Below, one piece after another: positions 7,828 through 15,579 of a stretch of DNA of 58,252 nt. How positions within the stretch are numbered: the first letter of the stretch is position 1; each line of letters starts with the position of its first letter. The stretch is from Nocardia alni (GTDB lineage Bacteria > Actinomycetota > Actinomycetes > Mycobacteriales > Mycobacteriaceae): contig NZ_JAGPOX010000051.1 in assembly GCF_019038435.1 (NCBI RefSeq), forward strand, positions 1-58,252. The letters run 5' to 3'. The position numbers and the translations under genes were made by a program. Under the pieces are notes generated by a model that saw only the letters and a list, made by a program, of their open reading frames with translations, searched no databases and had not been told where the DNA came from.

Positions 7828-8529
7828 TCACGCGCGGTTTCCCGGGTCGGGTTTGCCGGTCACGGTGGGACCGAACTGCCGGACCTGCGGGACGGTGGTC
7901 ACCATGTGGGCAACCGCTCGTTCGCTCAGGCAGAGGTATTGGTGCGCGACGTCGCCCGGGAACCGCACGAAATCCCCCGCGGCCAGTTCCACGAGGTCGT
8001 TGACCGGGCCGGCGCGGAGTTTCCCGGTCACCACGTAGAGGTGATGCAGGGTGCCCGCGGTGTGCGGTTCGATCGTCTGGGATTGCGGCCCGGTGCGCTC
8101 CAGTCGCAGGATCAGGGTGCGGACGTAGCCGGAGCCGTAGACCTCGTCCAGCATGCGCTCGGTCCGATCGCGTACCTCGTGCCACTCCCCTTCGGCGGCG
8201 CGTTGCACATAGACCGGCGTACCCCATTCGGTGAGCAGACGGCGAGCCGAGACATCCAGCGCCGCGCCGAGCAGCGCGAGGGTCTCCACCGTCGGATTTC
8301 CGACGCCCTGCTCGATCTTCGACAACGTCTGCTTCGACAGGCCGGACCTGCGCGCCAACTCGCCCAGCGACATCGCCCGCTCCTGCCGATAACGCCGCAC
8401 GTTGCGCGCGACGAGTTCGTTCTCGCCCGGACGACCGTCACTTCTGATGTGCACAGTGTCATTCTCGACGCGACTCCCGGTCGACGCGAGTCGCCTCACC
8501 GAAGGTACGGAGCGCATCCCTTCCGTCAC
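7828..8529 (-). CDS. XRE-cupin transcriptional regulator
   Basis: A 233-residue protein with an N-terminal XRE domain (about residues 38-95, with LGELARRSGLSKQTLSKIEQG as the HTH) and a C-terminal cupin (about 140-215: EPHTAGTLHHLYVVTGKL, then VELAAGDFVRFPGDVAHQY). This class binds small effectors in the cupin and controls catabolism or efflux. The longest start is GTG 8529, but a likely -10 TATTAT at 8531-8536 (read on the minus strand) would put transcription start beyond it, so ATG 8517 or a later codon is more likely. It is divergent from the IclR gene and carries operator-like repeats on both sides of the start. Confidence 0.85.
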   Translation of the reverse strand: MTEGMRSVPSVRRLASTGSRVENDTVHIRSDGRPGENELVARNVRRYRQERAMSLGELARRSGLSKQTLSKIEQGVGNPTVETLALLGAALDVSARRLLTEWGTPVYVQRAAEGEWHEVRDRTERMLDEVYGSGYVRTLILRLERTGPQSQTIEPHTAGTLHHLYVVTGKLRAGPVNDLVELAAGDFVRFPGDVAHQYLCLSERAVAHMVTTVPQVRQFGPTVTGKPDPGNRA

Positions 8530-8557
8530 TTATAATAGTCGAACGTCATTCTTGACG
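8458..8557. promoter_or_regulatory. Two copies of GTCATTCTYGACG around the XRE-cupin start
   Basis: GTCATTCTCGACG (8458-8470) and GTCATTCTTGACG (8545-8557) agree at 12 of 13 positions, in the same orientation, 87 bases apart. The distal copy lies in the spacer of the putative XRE-cupin promoter, the proximal one just inside the annotated gene. They look like autoregulatory operators and could also act on the divergent iclR-type gene. Confidence 0.5.
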
Positions 8558-8666
8558 AACACTCCGACGTGTCGCCATGATGTCACATATACATTCCTGT
8601 TCGTCCATCAAGATTGACACCTTATCCAGTCGCGCTGGTGGACGATGAGCATTTCGAGGTGACGAC

Positions 8667-9500
8667 ATGACGACGATCGTCGACCGGAACCGTGACGGGC
8701 GCGCGGCCGTGGACAAGGCCGTAAGCCTGCTCGCGTCGTTCGGCCGGGACTCCGCGACCGGTGTCGGGGTCAGCGAACTGGCACGCCGGGCAGAGCTGAG
8801 CAAATCCACCGCCCACCGGGTTCTGGCCATGCTCGAACGCAACGGGGTGGTCGAACGCACCGGCACCGACTACCGGCTCGGTAGCCGACTGCACGATCTC
8901 GGCGGTAGCGGGTACGCGCCGGGCCAGGAACGCCTGCGCGACCACCTCATCCCGTTCGTCGCCGAGCTGTACGGCGCGACGCGGGAGACCGTGCACCTGG
9001 CCGCCCTGCACGGCACCGATGTCGTGTACCTCGCGAAGCTCTACGGCCATCGTCAGATGCCCTCGCCCGCTCGGATCGGAGGACGCCTGCCCGCACATTG
9101 CACCGCGGTGGGCAAGGCGCTGCTGGCTTACCGGCCCGACAGTGTGCAGCAAGCGATGTCGGTTCCGCTGCAACGCTTTACCGAACAGACCATCGTCGAT
9201 CCCGGCCGTTTGGCCGCCGAACTGGAGACAGTCCGGCGCGAGGGGATCGCGTTCGAGGACGGTGAGGCGCGCGACGGGCTGTGTTGCGTCGCAGCCCCCA
9301 TCCTCGGACCGAACGGAATCGCCGTTGCGGCACTGTCGGTTTCGGGTGCCACCAGCCGCCTGGACACCCGGCGGCACTCCGCGGCACTGCGCCGGATCGC
9401 GGGCGCCGCCGCGCGAACTCTCCCCCGGGCCGTCCCGGCCGATCATTTCCGGCCGTCGCCGGCCTCCGCGCGGTCGCATGAACACGCCCTCACCCGCTGA
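8667..9500 (+). CDS. IclR-family regulator
   Basis: A 277-residue IclR-type protein: winged HTH at about residues 12-75 (VDKAVSLLASFG, then VSELARRAELSKSTAHRVLAML), followed by the effector-binding GAF-like domain (about 90-260) with LPAHCTAVGKALLAY and DGEARDGLCCVAAPI, the hallmark ligand-pocket segments. IclR proteins in actinomycetes often activate aromatic-acid operons. It converges with the Rieske dioxygenase operon, so it is a candidate regulator of one or both catabolic operons. Confidence 0.92.
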   Translation: MTTIVDRNRDGRAAVDKAVSLLASFGRDSATGVGVSELARRAELSKSTAHRVLAMLERNGVVERTGTDYRLGSRLHDLGGSGYAPGQERLRDHLIPFVAELYGATRETVHLAALHGTDVVYLAKLYGHRQMPSPARIGGRLPAHCTAVGKALLAYRPDSVQQAMSVPLQRFTEQTIVDPGRLAAELETVRREGIAFEDGEARDGLCCVAAPILGPNGIAVAALSVSGATSRLDTRRHSAALRRIAGAAARTLPRAVPADHFRPSPASARSHEHALTR

Positions 9501-9533
9501 CCGTCACGACGGCGGATCAGCCAGGGTGCGTAC

Positions 9534-9549
9534 CCGACATCCATGTCGG
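9534..9549. terminator. Palindromic hairpin between convergent genes
   Basis: CCGACAT CC ATGTCGG is a seven-base perfect inverted repeat. It sits between the end of the IclR gene (9500, plus) and the end of the dioxygenase operon (9597, minus), the right place for a two-way terminator. No T run is present. Confidence 0.4.
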
Positions 9550-9596
9550 ACTCGGTAATCCGCCGGGCTCAGCGAGGACCTCACCGTCCGACCGAG

Positions 9597-10058
9597 TCAG
9601 CATCCCGGCACGCTGTCGAGGTCGATATCCGCCCCGGTCACCCAATCCGGTTCGCAGACAAACAGACTCAGCTCGGCATCCGCCACGTCCACGTCGACGA
9701 CGTAGCGAAATCCAGCCGCCTCCACGGCCGCGACGGTCGCCGGCCGACCGCCATCGGATTCGACCGCGTACACCACTTTGCGGCACAGCGGCTCGGCCTC
9801 CCTGATCGCGGCGGCGACCGAACGCAGGACATCGGTGAGCGCACCGCTGCCGGACAATTCGGCCAGCCGAACCTCCGTGTCGCGGGCGCCGACCGGATAA
9901 CTGTGCCGCAGCCGCCCGACAGCGCAACGCTGCAATTCCACCGTCGCGGCTCTGCTTTCACCGTGTCCGAGCAGCAGCCGCCCTCGGGTACGCGACCAGG
10001 AGATGATCTCGCTGGACCACGGCGCGTCGAAATGGGGTTGCCGCAGTGGCTCATCCAT
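9597..10058 (-). CDS. GNAT-like small protein at the end of the dioxygenase operon
   Basis: A 153-residue protein whose second half resembles the end of a GNAT acyltransferase fold: AAAIREAEPLCRKVVYAV, then GGRPATVAAVEAAGFRYVVD, where the 'x-A-x-x-A-x-x-x-A-G-F' helix-strand is typical. The acetyl-CoA loop (Q/RxxGxG/A) is not clear, so activity is uncertain. Its ATG at 10058 overlaps the stop of the upstream ligase gene at 10051 by eight bases, implying translational coupling. It may modify an intermediate or be a degenerate regulator of the pathway; neither is shown by the sequence. Confidence 0.6.
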   Translation of the reverse strand: MDEPLRQPHFDAPWSSEIISWSRTRGRLLLGHGESRAATVELQRCAVGRLRHSYPVGARDTEVRLAELSGSGALTDVLRSVAAAIREAEPLCRKVVYAVESDGGRPATVAAVEAAGFRYVVDVDVADAELSLFVCEPDWVTGADIDLDSVPGC

Positions 10059-11643
10059 CGGTTTCGGCCTCCAGGAGTTTGCGGATCACCAGCTTCTCGA
10101 GCTTGCCGGAGGGGTTGCGCGGCACCTGTTCCACGATCCGCAGCCGCTGGGGCAGCTTGTAGCGGGCCAGTTCACCCGCGGCGAAATCACGGACGTCATC
10201 GAGTGTCACGGTGACGCCGTCGTCGACCGATGCCACCGCAACGACGCATTCGCCCCATTTCGGGTCGGGGGCGCCGACGACGGCGATATCGGTGACACCC
10301 GGCATATTCGCCAGCACCCGCTCGACCTCGGCCGGATAGACGTTCTCGCCGCCGCTGATCACCATGTCCTTGAGGCGATCGACGATGAACAGGAAACCGT
10401 CCTGGTCGAGATAGCCGATATCGCCCGAATGGAACCAGCCCTCCGCGTCGAAGGCCGCCGCGGTGGCCTCGGGGTTCTGCCAATATCCCGGCGTGACATT
10501 CGGGCCCCGAACCACGATCTCACCCGCCGTCCCCGCCCCGACGGGCTTGTTCGAGGCCACGTCGACGACTCGAACTTCGGTGTAGGGCATGGCGATTCCG
10601 GCCGAACCGACCTTGTCGAGGGTGCGCTCGGCGGGCAGGTGCGTGGCGAACGGCGAGGTTTCGGTGAGCCCCCACGCCTGCTGTAACCGGATACCGTGCT
10701 CGGCGTACTGGCGAATGATCGAGGGCGGCACCGGAGCCCCGGCGACGACGATCGAACGCAGTTGCGCCAGTTCGGCATCGAATACACCGGGCACCCGAGC
10801 GAGCGCGGCCAGCATGGCGGGAACGGCGAAGAACGAATTCACCTGGTATTCCCGTAGATCATCGAGGAATCGCGAGGGGTCGAAGGACCGTCGCACGACG
10901 ACCGTACCGCCGCGCACCAGGGTCCTGAGCACGAAGCTGTTCAGAGCGCCGATGTGAAAAAGCGGCGCGCACGCGTGGGTGACGTCCCCGCGACGGGTGT
11001 CGACCCGGGAGTCGACATTGACCGAGTTCCACCAGAGATTCCCGTAGGTGAGAATGACGCCCTTGGGCACGCCGGTGGTGCCGGAGGTGAACAGCAGCAC
11101 TGCGGGCTCGTCGAATCCCGCGGGCTTCGTCTGCGCGAACGGTGTTGCTGCGGCGATGCTTTCGGACCACCGTCGCCAGCCCGGCGTCGCCTCGGCCGCG
11201 GGCACGGCGGGATCGTCGTCCACGAGCAGCGACAGCGCGAGCGTAGTGGATTCGCGGATCGACTCGATGGCCTCGCGATGCCCCTCCTCGGCGACCACCG
11301 CGATCGCGCCACTGCGTTCGAGCACGGTCCGCAGCTCCGGTGTGGCGAGGCGGAAGTTCACCGGCACGAAGATAGCGCCGATCCGCAGGCTCGCCAGCAG
11401 GGTGATCAGCAGAGCCGGGCTGTTGAGCCCGACATAGGCCACCCGGTCCCCGGCCGCCACGCCGCCGGCGACCAGGGCGCTCGCCAACCGAGCGACTCGA
11501 TCGTCGAGCCGGCGGTAGGTGAGATCGAGACCCGGATAGCGAATCGCCAGGGTCTCACCGATATCGCGCGCATTGCGCATCACGGCCGATGCCGGGTTGA
11601 TGTCGACAGCGGTCCCCGAATTCGCGGGGTGCCCGAGAGTCAT
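10051..11643 (-). CDS. AMP-dependent acyl-CoA / aryl-CoA ligase
   Basis: A 530-residue ANL-superfamily enzyme that adenylates a carboxylic acid and transfers it to CoA. The P-loop-like LLFTSGTTGVPKG (about residues 180-192), the GLTETSPF motif, GYWQNPEATAAAF, WFHSGDIGYLD, and the C-terminal PSGKLEK with the catalytic Lys are all present. RBS GAGGGAGAA precedes ATG 11643. It lies 15 bases downstream of the dehydrogenase gene in the same operon. It may activate the carboxylated side chain released by ring fission or the aromatic acid itself; the sequence does not decide. Confidence 0.9.
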   Translation of the reverse strand: MTLGHPANSGTAVDINPASAVMRNARDIGETLAIRYPGLDLTYRRLDDRVARLASALVAGGVAAGDRVAYVGLNSPALLITLLASLRIGAIFVPVNFRLATPELRTVLERSGAIAVVAEEGHREAIESIRESTTLALSLLVDDDPAVPAAEATPGWRRWSESIAAATPFAQTKPAGFDEPAVLLFTSGTTGVPKGVILTYGNLWWNSVNVDSRVDTRRGDVTHACAPLFHIGALNSFVLRTLVRGGTVVVRRSFDPSRFLDDLREYQVNSFFAVPAMLAALARVPGVFDAELAQLRSIVVAGAPVPPSIIRQYAEHGIRLQQAWGLTETSPFATHLPAERTLDKVGSAGIAMPYTEVRVVDVASNKPVGAGTAGEIVVRGPNVTPGYWQNPEATAAAFDAEGWFHSGDIGYLDQDGFLFIVDRLKDMVISGGENVYPAEVERVLANMPGVTDIAVVGAPDPKWGECVVAVASVDDGVTVTLDDVRDFAAGELARYKLPQRLRIVEQVPRNPSGKLEKLVIRKLLEAETDG

Positions 11644-11658
11644 GATCGGTTTTCTCCC

Positions 11659-12492
11659 TCAGAGATGGTCGCCGCCGGCGGCGTTCGCGAATCCGCGCAC
11701 ACCGATACCGCCGTCGATGGAGATCGCTTCACCGGTCATCGGACCGCTCTGCTCGCGCGAGGCCAGCAGGACGTAGGGGCCGGTGAAATCCTTGGGGTCG
11801 GTGCTGGAATCGTGCAGGGGCAGCGGCGGTGGCGGTGCGTCGGCGCGGCGCTTGGCGAAGGAGGCGGAGATCGAACGTTCCTGCATGGACAGCGATTCCG
11901 GGCCGCGCAGGTCGGTGTTCATCCCGCCGCACGCGACACCGTTCACGCGTACCTTGGGTGCGAGTTCGTAGGCGAGTTCGCGCATCAGGCCGAGGCAGGC
12001 GTGTTTGCTCGCGGTGTAGACCGGCCCGCCGCCGTTGACGTAGAACGAGGCGTTGGACAGCGTCATCACGATGCTGCCCCGGGTTTCGACGAGTTCGCGC
12101 CACGCGGCCTCCGCGGCCAGGAAGTACCCCTTGACGTTGATCGAGAACACCTCGTCGAAGGTCTCGCCGAGTTCCTTCGCGTTCAGGCGGGTCAGCGGCC
12201 GTTGATAGTCCCACACACCGGCGTTCGCGACGAGGGTGTCGAGTTTGCCGAAGCGGGAGACGGTTTCGGCGACGGCGTGGTGCAACTGCTCGCTGTCGCG
12301 CACGTCCGCGGCGACCGCGTGCATGCGCGACGGGTCCGGGCAACCCGCGACGACCTGTTCGAGCTGACCGACGTCACGGCCTACGATCGTCACCGAGGCT
12401 CCCTCGGCGAGATAGCGTTCGGCCACCGCCCGCCCGATCCCGGTTCCCCCGCCGGTGATCAGGGCGACGTACCCCTGCAGCCAGCCGCTCAT
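11659..12492 (-). CDS. cis-Dihydrodiol dehydrogenase (SDR, BphB/HcaB type)
   Basis: A 277-residue short-chain dehydrogenase that re-aromatises the cis-dihydrodiol made by the ring dioxygenase, giving a catechol and NADH. GGGTGIGRAV is the cofactor motif (about residues 14-23) and YTASK with an upstream LSNASF Ser forms the catalytic set. LVANAGVWDY, NVKGYF, ELAPKVRVNGVACGG and the ending GGIGVRGF are shared with biphenyl and phenylpropionate dihydrodiol dehydrogenases rather than generic SDRs. Its ATG overlaps the stop of the hydrolase gene (ATGA), so translation is coupled. Confidence 0.9.
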   Translation of the reverse strand: MSGWLQGYVALITGGGTGIGRAVAERYLAEGASVTIVGRDVGQLEQVVAGCPDPSRMHAVAADVRDSEQLHHAVAETVSRFGKLDTLVANAGVWDYQRPLTRLNAKELGETFDEVFSINVKGYFLAAEAAWRELVETRGSIVMTLSNASFYVNGGGPVYTASKHACLGLMRELAYELAPKVRVNGVACGGMNTDLRGPESLSMQERSISASFAKRRADAPPPPLPLHDSSTDPKDFTGPYVLLASREQSGPMTGEAISIDGGIGVRGFANAAGGDHL

Positions 12493-13367
12493 GCGAGCTC
12501 TCCCAGGAAGTCGGTGACCAGGCGCTCGAACTGGCTCTGCCGCTCGAGTTGCACCCAGTGACCGCATCGGCCGAAGACGTGCATCTGCACGTCCGGGATC
12601 TGCTTGAGCATGAGCTGCGCGCCCTCGAGGGTGATGGTGCGGTCGTCGCGCCCCCACAGCAGCAGCGTCGGAGCCTTGATCCTGGGCAGGTCCTTCCACA
12701 GCGGGTCCATGCCGTTGCGCCTGGCGAAGGCGGCGTTGTAGTGGTGGTAGAACTCGATATGGCTCTGCTCGAGGGAGGCTTCGTAACGGGCGCGCACGAC
12801 GTCCTCGCCGAACTGCTTGTGGTCGAAGACCATCGTCCTGATGAACGCCGCCATCTTCTTCTCGCTCGGGCCGCCGCCGTTGAAGTAGCGGAACATCTCC
12901 TTCTGCCCCTCGGTCGGCGTCGGCCCGGTGGGCAGCCAGCCACCGCCCGGCGCCATCAGCACCAGGCCGGTGACGGCATCGCGCCGGGTCTGCGCCATCG
13001 CGATGGCCGCCGCCCCGCCGAGACTGTTCCCGAGCAGGTGGAACGTCTCGACACCGAGTTCGTCGAGGGCTTGGAACAGCGCGTCGACGGTGATCTGGGT
13101 GATGGAACGTTCGTCGAGATCGGCCGCGCCCGGGCGGTAGCTGTCACCGAAACCGGGCTGGTCGGGCAGCAGGATGCGGAAGTGCTTCGACAGCGCCGCG
13201 AGATTCTGGTGATAGTTGCTCACCCCGGACGCGCCCGGTCCGCCGCCGTGCAGCATCACCAGGACCGGCCCCGCGCCGCCGGTGTCGGCGACGGCGATCT
13301 CGCCGAGTGAGGTGCGCACCCTGTGGTGCCGGAGGTCGATATCGGAGGTGGCCACTGGAATTCCCAT
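12489..13367 (-). CDS. meta-Cleavage product (C-C bond) hydrolase, BphD/MhpC type
   Basis: A 292-residue alpha/beta hydrolase that would split the ring-fission product into 2-hydroxypenta-2,4-dienoate and a side-chain acid. HGGGPGASG (about residues 40-48) is the oxyanion segment diagnostic of this group. The nucleophile is Ser115 in GNSLGG, the acid is in WGRDDR and the base in GHWVQLE. The length matches BphD/HsaD (about 285-290). It lies directly downstream of the dioxygenase beta-subunit gene in the operon. The start at ATG 13367 lacks a strong ribosome binding site. Confidence 0.92.
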   Translation of the reverse strand: MGIPVATSDIDLRHHRVRTSLGEIAVADTGGAGPVLVMLHGGGPGASGVSNYHQNLAALSKHFRILLPDQPGFGDSYRPGAADLDERSITQITVDALFQALDELGVETFHLLGNSLGGAAAIAMAQTRRDAVTGLVLMAPGGGWLPTGPTPTEGQKEMFRYFNGGGPSEKKMAAFIRTMVFDHKQFGEDVVRARYEASLEQSHIEFYHHYNAAFARRNGMDPLWKDLPRIKAPTLLLWGRDDRTITLEGAQLMLKQIPDVQMHVFGRCGHWVQLERQSQFERLVTDFLGELA

Positions 13368-13397
13368 CGGGTATCGAAAAAGGTGGAGGACAGAAGC

Positions 13398-13976
13398 TCA
13401 GAAGAAGGTCGAGATGTTCTTCGACAGCAGGACGTTCTGGTCGAGCAGAATCGTGCGGCGCGCCACTTGGAAGGTCGTCGCGGTGCGGCGCAGCACATCG
13501 GTGCGCTCGCCGGCGAAGATGTTCTCCTCGCGTTCGAGTCTGTTGCGGTACACCAGGAATGCCGAGCGCACGAGCAGGTCGTCCGTGGTGAATCCGGGGT
13601 GCTCGGCCGGATCGACGTGACGGGCGGCGACATTGGTGACCAGGTGGCGGGTGCGCGAGGGCGGGTCCTCCGCCCAGGCCATGCCCGAGTCGAATCGCCG
13701 GATGCGCCAGGCGAGACTTTCCTTCGTCTCGTCGTAGAACGCCGCCTCGCCGCGCGCCGCGATGGACAGCCCCTGCTGGCGGCGCAGCCGGTTCGATCGC
13801 GTCGGCATCCAGTAGTCCAGGTCGTCGGCGAGCAGGTCCAGCCAGTCGGTGAATCGGCCGTCGTCGAGGAATCCGGCTTCCTCGTAGTAGAACTGCTCGA
13901 CCTCGAAGTGCAGGTCTCGGTCGGCACGCTGTCCGGCGCGTTGCGCGGACGGTGCTGATTCGGTGCTGATGGTCAC
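13398..13976 (-). CDS. Ring-hydroxylating dioxygenase, beta (small) subunit
   Basis: A 192-residue subunit of the NTF2-like fold that assembles with alpha into the hexameric terminal oxygenase. Family features are FEVEQFYYEEAGFLDDGRFTDWLDLLADDLDYWMP near the start, here split as FEVEQFYYEEAGFLDD and FTDWLDLLADDLDYWMP, the middle TRHLVTNVAARHV, and the ending VARRTILLDQNVLLSKNISTFF. The start is GTG 13976 with GGAAGGG ahead; a much longer open frame continues upstream through the reductase gene but is a shadow. It is separated from alpha by the ferredoxin and reductase genes, an unusual order. Confidence 0.92.
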   Translation of the reverse strand: MTISTESAPSAQRAGQRADRDLHFEVEQFYYEEAGFLDDGRFTDWLDLLADDLDYWMPTRSNRLRRQQGLSIAARGEAAFYDETKESLAWRIRRFDSGMAWAEDPPSRTRHLVTNVAARHVDPAEHPGFTTDDLLVRSAFLVYRNRLEREENIFAGERTDVLRRTATTFQVARRTILLDQNVLLSKNISTFF

Positions 13977-14020
13977 GGGTTCGGTCCCTTCCGCGAACGA
14001 GGTGGGTTGGCGCTGATCAC

Positions 14021-15244
14021 TCAGCCGCGCAACAACTTTCGAAGATCTGTCGCCGGGTCTGCCAGTTTCCGCGGGTCGACCGTCAGGCCGCGGTCGATCA
14101 TCCGGCGCGCGGCGCGCACGGCATGCGAGTCGTCGACGGCGACGGCTCCGACAACCAGGCCGTCGAGGATCCCGAACGCGGAGAACGCGGCCGAGCCGAG
14201 TTCGCCGCGCAGCACCACCCTGTCCGCGGCGGCCATCCGGCCCACGGCTTCGATATGGCGGTGGTGGCGGTCGGTCCAGAACCACGGGGCCGTCCGCCCG
14301 GCCGCCGCGCGACCGAGGATGGTCGCGGCGGCGCGCTGCCCGTCGTGCTGTGCGGCCTCCCAGTGCTCGGCCCTGGGTGCGAGAATTCCGTCCCGTTTCA
14401 CCCGGGTGGGATCTCCCACCGCCAGAACGGCCGGATTGGAGGTCACCTGGCCCGGGTCGACGACGATCCCGCGGTCCACTTCGAGGCCCGCCGCACTCGC
14501 CAGCCCCGTCTCGGGCGCCATCCCGACGCCGAGCACCGCCACGTCGAACTCGCGCGGCGACGATCCGTCCCCGAGCTTCACGGTGATCCCGGTCGCGGTA
14601 TCGGCGAAGGACTCGACAGCGCCGCACACGGTGTCCACGCCGCGGGCGCGGTGCAGGCCGTGCAACCAGGATGCGATATCGGGGCCGATCGCGGCGGCGA
14701 GCGGCACCGGCACGGGGTCGACGAGGGTGACCGCGCAGCCGAGATCGAGTGCGGTGGAGGCTACTTCGGCTCCGATCAGCCCGGCCCCGACGACCAGGAC
14801 GGCAGCCCCTGGGAGCAGCCGCTCGCGCAGGCGGTCGGCGTCCTCGCTGGTGCGAAGTACGTGGACCCGGCCGCTGTCGCCGCCGGGAATGGGCGGGCGC
14901 GCGGCGCGGCCACCGGTCGCGAGGACCACCCGGTCCGCGGGCAGTACCGTGCCGTCGGCGAGTTCGACGCCGCCTTCGCCCGGCCGCAGGGCCGCGACCG
15001 TCGTGAGGTTACGCAGCCGGATCGCGTTGTCGCCGTACCACTCGGCGGGTTGCAGCGCGATCTGCTTGAAATCCTTTGTACCGGAAAGATATTCCTTCGA
15101 CAGCGGAGGCCGGTCGTAGGGCAGCTCACCGGCGTCGACCAGGGTCAGCTCGCCTTCGTAGCCTTCCGCGCGCAGGGAGCCGACCGTGCTGACGCCCGCG
15201 ATGCCGCCGCCCACCACCACGACGCGGTGGATCGCCGTGCTCAT
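14021..15244 (-). CDS. Ferredoxin-NAD(P) reductase of the ring dioxygenase
   Basis: A 407-residue FAD/NAD-binding reductase of the BphA4/HcaD class that feeds electrons from NADH to the Rieske ferredoxin. VVVVGGGIAGVS binds FAD at the N-terminus, VLVVGAGLIGAEVA binds NAD at about residues 148-161, and VLAVGDPTRV is the second FAD motif. BphA4 is about the same length. Its start codon overlaps the ferredoxin stop by one base (TGATG). Position between alpha/ferredoxin and beta ties it to the same oxygenase. Confidence 0.93.
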   Translation of the reverse strand: MSTAIHRVVVVGGGIAGVSTVGSLRAEGYEGELTLVDAGELPYDRPPLSKEYLSGTKDFKQIALQPAEWYGDNAIRLRNLTTVAALRPGEGGVELADGTVLPADRVVLATGGRAARPPIPGGDSGRVHVLRTSEDADRLRERLLPGAAVLVVGAGLIGAEVASTALDLGCAVTLVDPVPVPLAAAIGPDIASWLHGLHRARGVDTVCGAVESFADTATGITVKLGDGSSPREFDVAVLGVGMAPETGLASAAGLEVDRGIVVDPGQVTSNPAVLAVGDPTRVKRDGILAPRAEHWEAAQHDGQRAAATILGRAAAGRTAPWFWTDRHHRHIEAVGRMAAADRVVLRGELGSAAFSAFGILDGLVVGAVAVDDSHAVRAARRMIDRGLTVDPRKLADPATDLRKLLRG

Positions 15245-15579
15245 CAGGGAGTCTCGTTCGGGTACAGATAGACCTCGCCGTCGCGGACCTCGACCCGGTG
15301 CGGACGGGTGTCCCTGGTGGCCGGAAGCCCGTCCACCGCACCGGTTTTCAGGCAGAATTTGCTCGAGTGCAGCGGGCACTCCACGTGCCCGTTCTCCACC
15401 CAGCCCTCGGCGAGCGAGGCGTCGGCGTGGGTGCAGGTGTCGTCCAACGCCCAGATGGTGCCGTCCTCGTCGCGCAGCAGCGCGACATCGTCGGCGGTGC
15501 CGGTGAGCCCCTTGTCGATCGCGATTCCTTCGCCCTCGGGGATGTCGTCGACCGCGGCGACGCGGATGCCCGTGCTCAT
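15244..15579 (-). CDS. Rieske [2Fe-2S] ferredoxin of the ring dioxygenase
   Basis: A 111-residue soluble Rieske protein. The cluster ligands are seen as CTHADASL and CPLHSSKF, the two C-x-H boxes, at about residues 49-51 and 68-71. It accepts electrons from the reductase encoded next and passes them to the alpha subunit. ATG 15579 overlaps the alpha stop (ATGA). Length and the ending with HRVEVRDGEVYLY are typical of BphA3-like ferredoxins. Confidence 0.95.
   Translation of the reverse strand: MSTGIRVAAVDDIPEGEGIAIDKGLTGTADDVALLRDEDGTIWALDDTCTHADASLAEGWVENGHVECPLHSSKFCLKTGAVDGLPATRDTRPHRVEVRDGEVYLYPNETP

Noticed and set aside
10954..12561. A 535-codon open frame on the plus strand
   Set aside because: It is antisense to the CoA ligase and dihydrodiol dehydrogenase genes, both with intact catalytic motifs.
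13977..14627. Long N-terminal extension of the dioxygenase beta subunit
   Set aside because: The frame runs open into the reductase gene, but the beta-subunit family starts at the GTG at 13976, which has a ribosome binding site.
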